NCBI GenBank assembly: GCA_036677805.1
Contig: JAVBVS010000019.1
Span: 62,001-126,000, forward strand
Direction: 5' to 3'
Length of the DNA: 64,000 nt
Source: SIG78 sp036677805
Lineage (GTDB): Bacteria; Verrucomicrobiota; Lentisphaeria; Victivallales; Victivallaceae
Part shown: positions 61,611-64,000 of the stretch, piece after piece
Layout of the letters: every line of letters begins with the position of its first letter
How positions within the stretch are numbered: the stretch's first letter is position 1
Notes under the pieces: generated by a model
What the model was told of the DNA's origin: nothing
Database searches by the model: none
What the model saw: only the letters and a program-made list of their open reading frames with translations
Made by a program: the position numbers and the translations under genes

Positions 61611-61639
61611 TTGAAAAATATTGCAAACGATCTTATAAT
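61611..61639 (+). promoter_or_regulatory. sigma-70 promoter for the second LacI-type gene
   Basis: TTGAAA, 17-base spacer, TATAAT. Confidence 0.75.
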
Positions 61640-61666
61640 AGTTGTCATGGCATCAGGAGCGGAATC

Positions 61667-62722
61667 ATGACTTCGTACAAAATCACCGAAAATCGATTGT
61701 CGCTGAAGGAGATTGCGGACGCCAACGCGGTTTCCCTGGCGACCGTCTACCGGGTGATCAACGGCACCGGCAAAGTCCATTCCCCGCGCCACGACCGGCT
61801 GCGGATGATGCTCGGCAATGCCGGCTATATGAATGTGCCCGCCCCGCTGGCCGGGGCGATCCTGCTGGCGGTGCCGCCGACCTTGAGCAGCCACGCCATC
61901 GCATTGATCAATTTCCTCCGGGCGGAATGCGACCGGGTCAAGATCGATTCGGTGATGACGCTTTGCAGCAATCTTGGCGTCGAGCTGACGCGGCGCCAGG
62001 CCATCGGGGTGATTGCACTGGCCGAGGTTGATTGTCCCCCGGGAACGCCCTGCGTTTATCTGAATTTGCGCGATGGCGTCCGCCGCCACAGCGCGGTGGT
62101 TCAGGAGCTGGCGGACAATTTTTTCGGCATGCTCTGTTTCCTGCGCGACCGGGGCTTCCGGCGCATTGGCTTTTTTGACGATCTGGCGCGTTCCGGCGCC
62201 ACGCATTTTTTTCTCAAGCGCGGCAGTTATGACATCGAGCAACTGTTCGATTATGCCGGCATGCCGTATGATCCGGCGCTGGTCTGGCGGGAACAGATTT
62301 CAACCTCGAACCATTTTGAGGTCTGCCGCCATGCCGCCGAATTTTTCATCTCGCAGCCACGGCTGCCGGAGGTGATTCTCTCGCAGGGCGATGTCAGCAT
62401 GGTTACGATTGCCCGGTTTCTGCGGGAGCGCGGGGTCACGGCGCCGCGCGATCTGCGGTTTGCCGCCTGCGACGACTCGCTGTGCTGGCCGCTGCCGGAC
62501 CGCAGCTATATCGCCGCCTCCGAAATCGACGCCTGGCACAACATTCTCGCCGAGGCCGATATGCCGATTTTCGTCAATCGCTCGCCGTTGGAGGCGATGG
62601 CCCGCATGGTCCTGGACCTGTTGCAGGAACGCATCCGCAATCCGGAGGCGGTGATCCGGCAGATATTGCTTCAGCATCCCGTGGAAGAAGTCCAGTATAC
62701 GCCGTTATCCGGCGGCCTCTGA
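61667..62722 (+). CDS. LacI-family-like transcriptional regulator
   Basis: 351 residues from the ATG with AGGAG 8 bases upstream; an in-frame ATG at 61568 lies upstream of the promoter. The N-terminus LSLKEIADANAVSLATVYRVINGTGKVHSPRHDRL is the LacI helix-turn-helix plus hinge. The effector domain is weaker than usual, with ILLAVPPTLSSHAIALIN, RGFRRIGFFDD and EVILSQGDVSMVTIARFL. A pseudopilin and a secreted protein follow, as in the other two regulator-led units in the window. Confidence 0.88.
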   Translation: MTSYKITENRLSLKEIADANAVSLATVYRVINGTGKVHSPRHDRLRMMLGNAGYMNVPAPLAGAILLAVPPTLSSHAIALINFLRAECDRVKIDSVMTLCSNLGVELTRRQAIGVIALAEVDCPPGTPCVYLNLRDGVRRHSAVVQELADNFFGMLCFLRDRGFRRIGFFDDLARSGATHFFLKRGSYDIEQLFDYAGMPYDPALVWREQISTSNHFEVCRHAAEFFISQPRLPEVILSQGDVSMVTIARFLRERGVTAPRDLRFAACDDSLCWPLPDRSYIAASEIDAWHNILAEADMPIFVNRSPLEAMARMVLDLLQERIRNPEAVIRQILLQHPVEEVQYTPLSGGL

Positions 62723-62823
62723 TCCGTCCGGACCGGGCGGATGGCCATAGGGTGAACGGAAGAGTTGAAGACCGATTTTCAAACATCGTGGAAGAGTCAA
62801 ACCTGCCAGCGAAAAGGAATGGA

Positions 62824-63615
62824 ATGATGAAAAAGAGAGAACGGCTTCTCCAGCAGGACGGACCCGGAACCAACCGCAAAACCGGAGCACGGTTCACGCT
62901 CATCGAACTTCTGGTGGTTATTGCCATCATCGCCATTCTGGCGGCGATGCTGCTGCCGGCGCTGTCGGCGGCGCGCGAACGCGCCCGGACCGCGAATTGC
63001 GTCAATAACTTCAAACAGCTCGGGCTGGCGACGGCGATGTATGCTTTGAACAACCAGGGCTGCGGACCGAAATATTACCAGAATCATCCGACGGCTTCCG
63101 GCGTCTATGTCTATTATCCCGCGGCGCTGATGCTGGACAACGCCACCAGCAGCGGGGTGAATTTTCTTTGTCCGAGCCAGAACAATTCGGTAGCGCCCGG
63201 CTTGTCCAAAGTTTCGCACGAACTGCTCAATCAGTCGACCAGCGCGTTTGATGTGACCCAGTATGTGAGTTACGGCATCAACCGTTTCTTCAGCAACGTT
63301 CCCGGCGACGGCAAATACGGCGTGAGCTGCTATATGGATAAAATCGCGCAGCCGAGCAAGGCGATTCTGTTCGTGGAATGCTATTGCGGCGCGGTCCCGG
63401 ACCGGGGGTATTACATCAGTTACGAAGGACGCCATACCGGTTATTTCGGCACACCCTATGCGGTGCACGGGACCATGATCAATGTCGGATTTCCGGACGG
63501 ACACGCGGAAACCGCCAACGGCAAGGCCGGCAGCGACCGCACTGCCTATACCGACACTTACAATCCGGCCAAGCTCGGCTTGACCGATGCCTACACCTTT
63601 TATTTCGACCGTTAA
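62824..63615 (+). CDS. pseudopilin (DUF1559 family), second LacI unit
   Basis: 263 residues. The leader is unusually long and charged (about 22 residues, MMKKRERLLQQDGPG...TGAR), cleavage before FTLIELLVVIAIIAILAAML, then LPALSAARERARTANCVNNFK. The head has YAVHGTMINVGFPDGHAETAN with the H-x-x-x-I-N-x-x-x-x-DG-H motif. Start may be either ATG at 62824 or 62827; AAGGA fits the first. It follows the LacI-type gene by 101 bases. Its C-terminal head is Tyr-rich. Confidence 0.9.
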   Translation: MMKKRERLLQQDGPGTNRKTGARFTLIELLVVIAIIAILAAMLLPALSAARERARTANCVNNFKQLGLATAMYALNNQGCGPKYYQNHPTASGVYVYYPAALMLDNATSSGVNFLCPSQNNSVAPGLSKVSHELLNQSTSAFDVTQYVSYGINRFFSNVPGDGKYGVSCYMDKIAQPSKAILFVECYCGAVPDRGYYISYEGRHTGYFGTPYAVHGTMINVGFPDGHAETANGKAGSDRTAYTDTYNPAKLGLTDAYTFYFDR

Positions 63616-63646
63616 ACGATGCACTCACAAGAGGAGGATTGGTTTC

Positions 63647-64000
63647 ATGAAATTTCGATGGTTGAGTTCATGGCTTCTGGCGCTGGGCGTCGGATTCCAG
63701 CTTCAGGCGCAGGAAACGTTGAACCTTGAGTTCAAACAGCCGTCCGAAGCGATGATCGACGGCAAACAGTATCCGATCAAGGGATCATTCGTCGACGGCC
63801 AATACCTGGCCGTCGGCGCCGAAGGGTTGTCGCTGCCGGCCAAAACCCTGGTCGGGGAAAACCAGGGCACGATTCTGTTCGGCTTCAAGCTGCTGCCGCT
63901 CCAGCCGCCGCTGAACACCCAGCGCGTGCTGATGCATCTGAGAACCGCCAGCCGGCTGACCGTCGGCTTCAACTACTACACCGAGCGTGCATTGCAGTTC
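63647..64000 (+). CDS. secreted protein of unknown function (3' end outside window)
   Basis: First 118 residues only; the window ends inside the gene. Start ATG follows GAGGAGG by 10 bases. Signal peptide about 1-22 (WLSSWLLALGVGFQLQAQ). The following part looks beta-rich (TLNLEFKQPSEAMIDGKQY, GTILFGFKLLPLQPP) and could be a lectin-like domain, but no family is firmly recognised. It lies in the same position as the secreted enzymes that follow pseudopilins in the other two operons. Confidence 0.7.
   Translation, partial: MKFRWLSSWLLALGVGFQLQAQETLNLEFKQPSEAMIDGKQYPIKGSFVDGQYLAVGAEGLSLPAKTLVGENQGTILFGFKLLPLQPPLNTQRVLMHLRTASRLTVGFNYYTERALQF

Larger units (their letters stand above)
61329..61666. 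other. 338-base divergent regulatory region between tetR and the second LacI-type gene
   Basis: No gene recognised. It holds the tetR-side inverted repeat (61354-61390), two palindromes (61541-61558, 61590-61606) and the promoter at 61611-61639. Confidence 0.6.

Noticed and set aside
1..64000. CRISPR arrays, rRNA, tRNA or prophage genes
   Set aside because: No regularly spaced repeats, no rRNA or tRNA-like sequence and no phage structural or integrase genes were recognised by eye.

Overview
The window reads as a chromosomal segment of an anaerobic, GC-rich, Gram-negative member of the PVC superphylum, most likely Lentisphaerota (Victivallis-like). Three things point there. First, five pseudopilins of the DUF1559 type carry the very conserved N-terminus FTLIELLVVIAIIAILAAML and a C-terminal H-x9-DG-type motif, a gene family hugely expanded in Lentisphaerota and Planctomycetota. 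Second, lipid A and heptose genes (lpxC, a fabZ-like gene, the heptose-7-phosphate kinase gene) show an outer membrane. Third, DUF4434, GHL10-like and CBM9-like secreted proteins and single-copy housekeeping genes are mixed as is usual in gut or sediment Lentisphaerota. The assignment is an inference from gene families; no rRNA, tRNA or CRISPR array was found.

Layout. 1-16.3 kb is mostly housekeeping: dprA (5' end missing), an isochorismatase-family hydrolase, miaA, lpxC, a double-hotdog fabZ, a LeuA/CimA-type synthase, tilS, rdgB, a GT-C membrane glycosyltransferase, gpsA, a HAD phosphatase, a stand-alone B12-dependent methionine-synthase activation domain protein, murJ, a decayed IS5-type remnant, the heptose kinase gene and a secreted protein with a pseudopilin-like tail. 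16.4-22.9 kb holds a DegT aminotransferase, a ceramidase-like hydrolase, a strongly expressed monocistronic pseudopilin, a GGQ release-factor-like protein, a YmdB-type phosphodiesterase and an orphan OppB-type permease. 23-38.4 kb holds a GH63-like glycosidase, class II aldolase, larC, a HAD phosphatase, ispD, HPr and enzyme I, an aminotransferase, a methyltransferase, MscS, argG, a lipoprotein and an amidohydrolase.

38.4-52.6 kb is the most distinctive region: two head-to-tail catabolic operons on the minus strand. Operon 1 is gntR - pseudopilin - divergent pseudopilin - secreted GHL10-like protein - sodium:solute symporter. Operon 2 is lacI - FAD oxidoreductase - pseudopilin - secreted CBM-like protein - secreted CBM9/glycosidase-like protein - DUF4434 protein. 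Each begins with a consensus sigma-70 promoter followed by perfect palindromes that look like autoregulatory operators; operon 1 ends in a strong terminator. 52.8-55.8 kb holds a QueG-like iron-sulfur protein, an IclR regulator and a U32-like protein. 55.8-61.4 kb is a tripartite efflux operon (tetR-tolC-macA-macB ATPase-macB permease). 61.6-64 kb starts a third regulator - pseudopilin - secreted protein unit, cut by the window end.

The main idea from reading the whole window is that pseudopilins here are wired into substrate-specific, repressor-controlled glycan-use operons, one or two per operon, directly between the regulator and the secreted enzymes. This suggests a pilin-based counterpart of the Bacteroidota polysaccharide utilisation locus. 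Promoters across the window are well defined (about 16 good matches, spacing 16-17) and often use the -10 hexamer TATATT.
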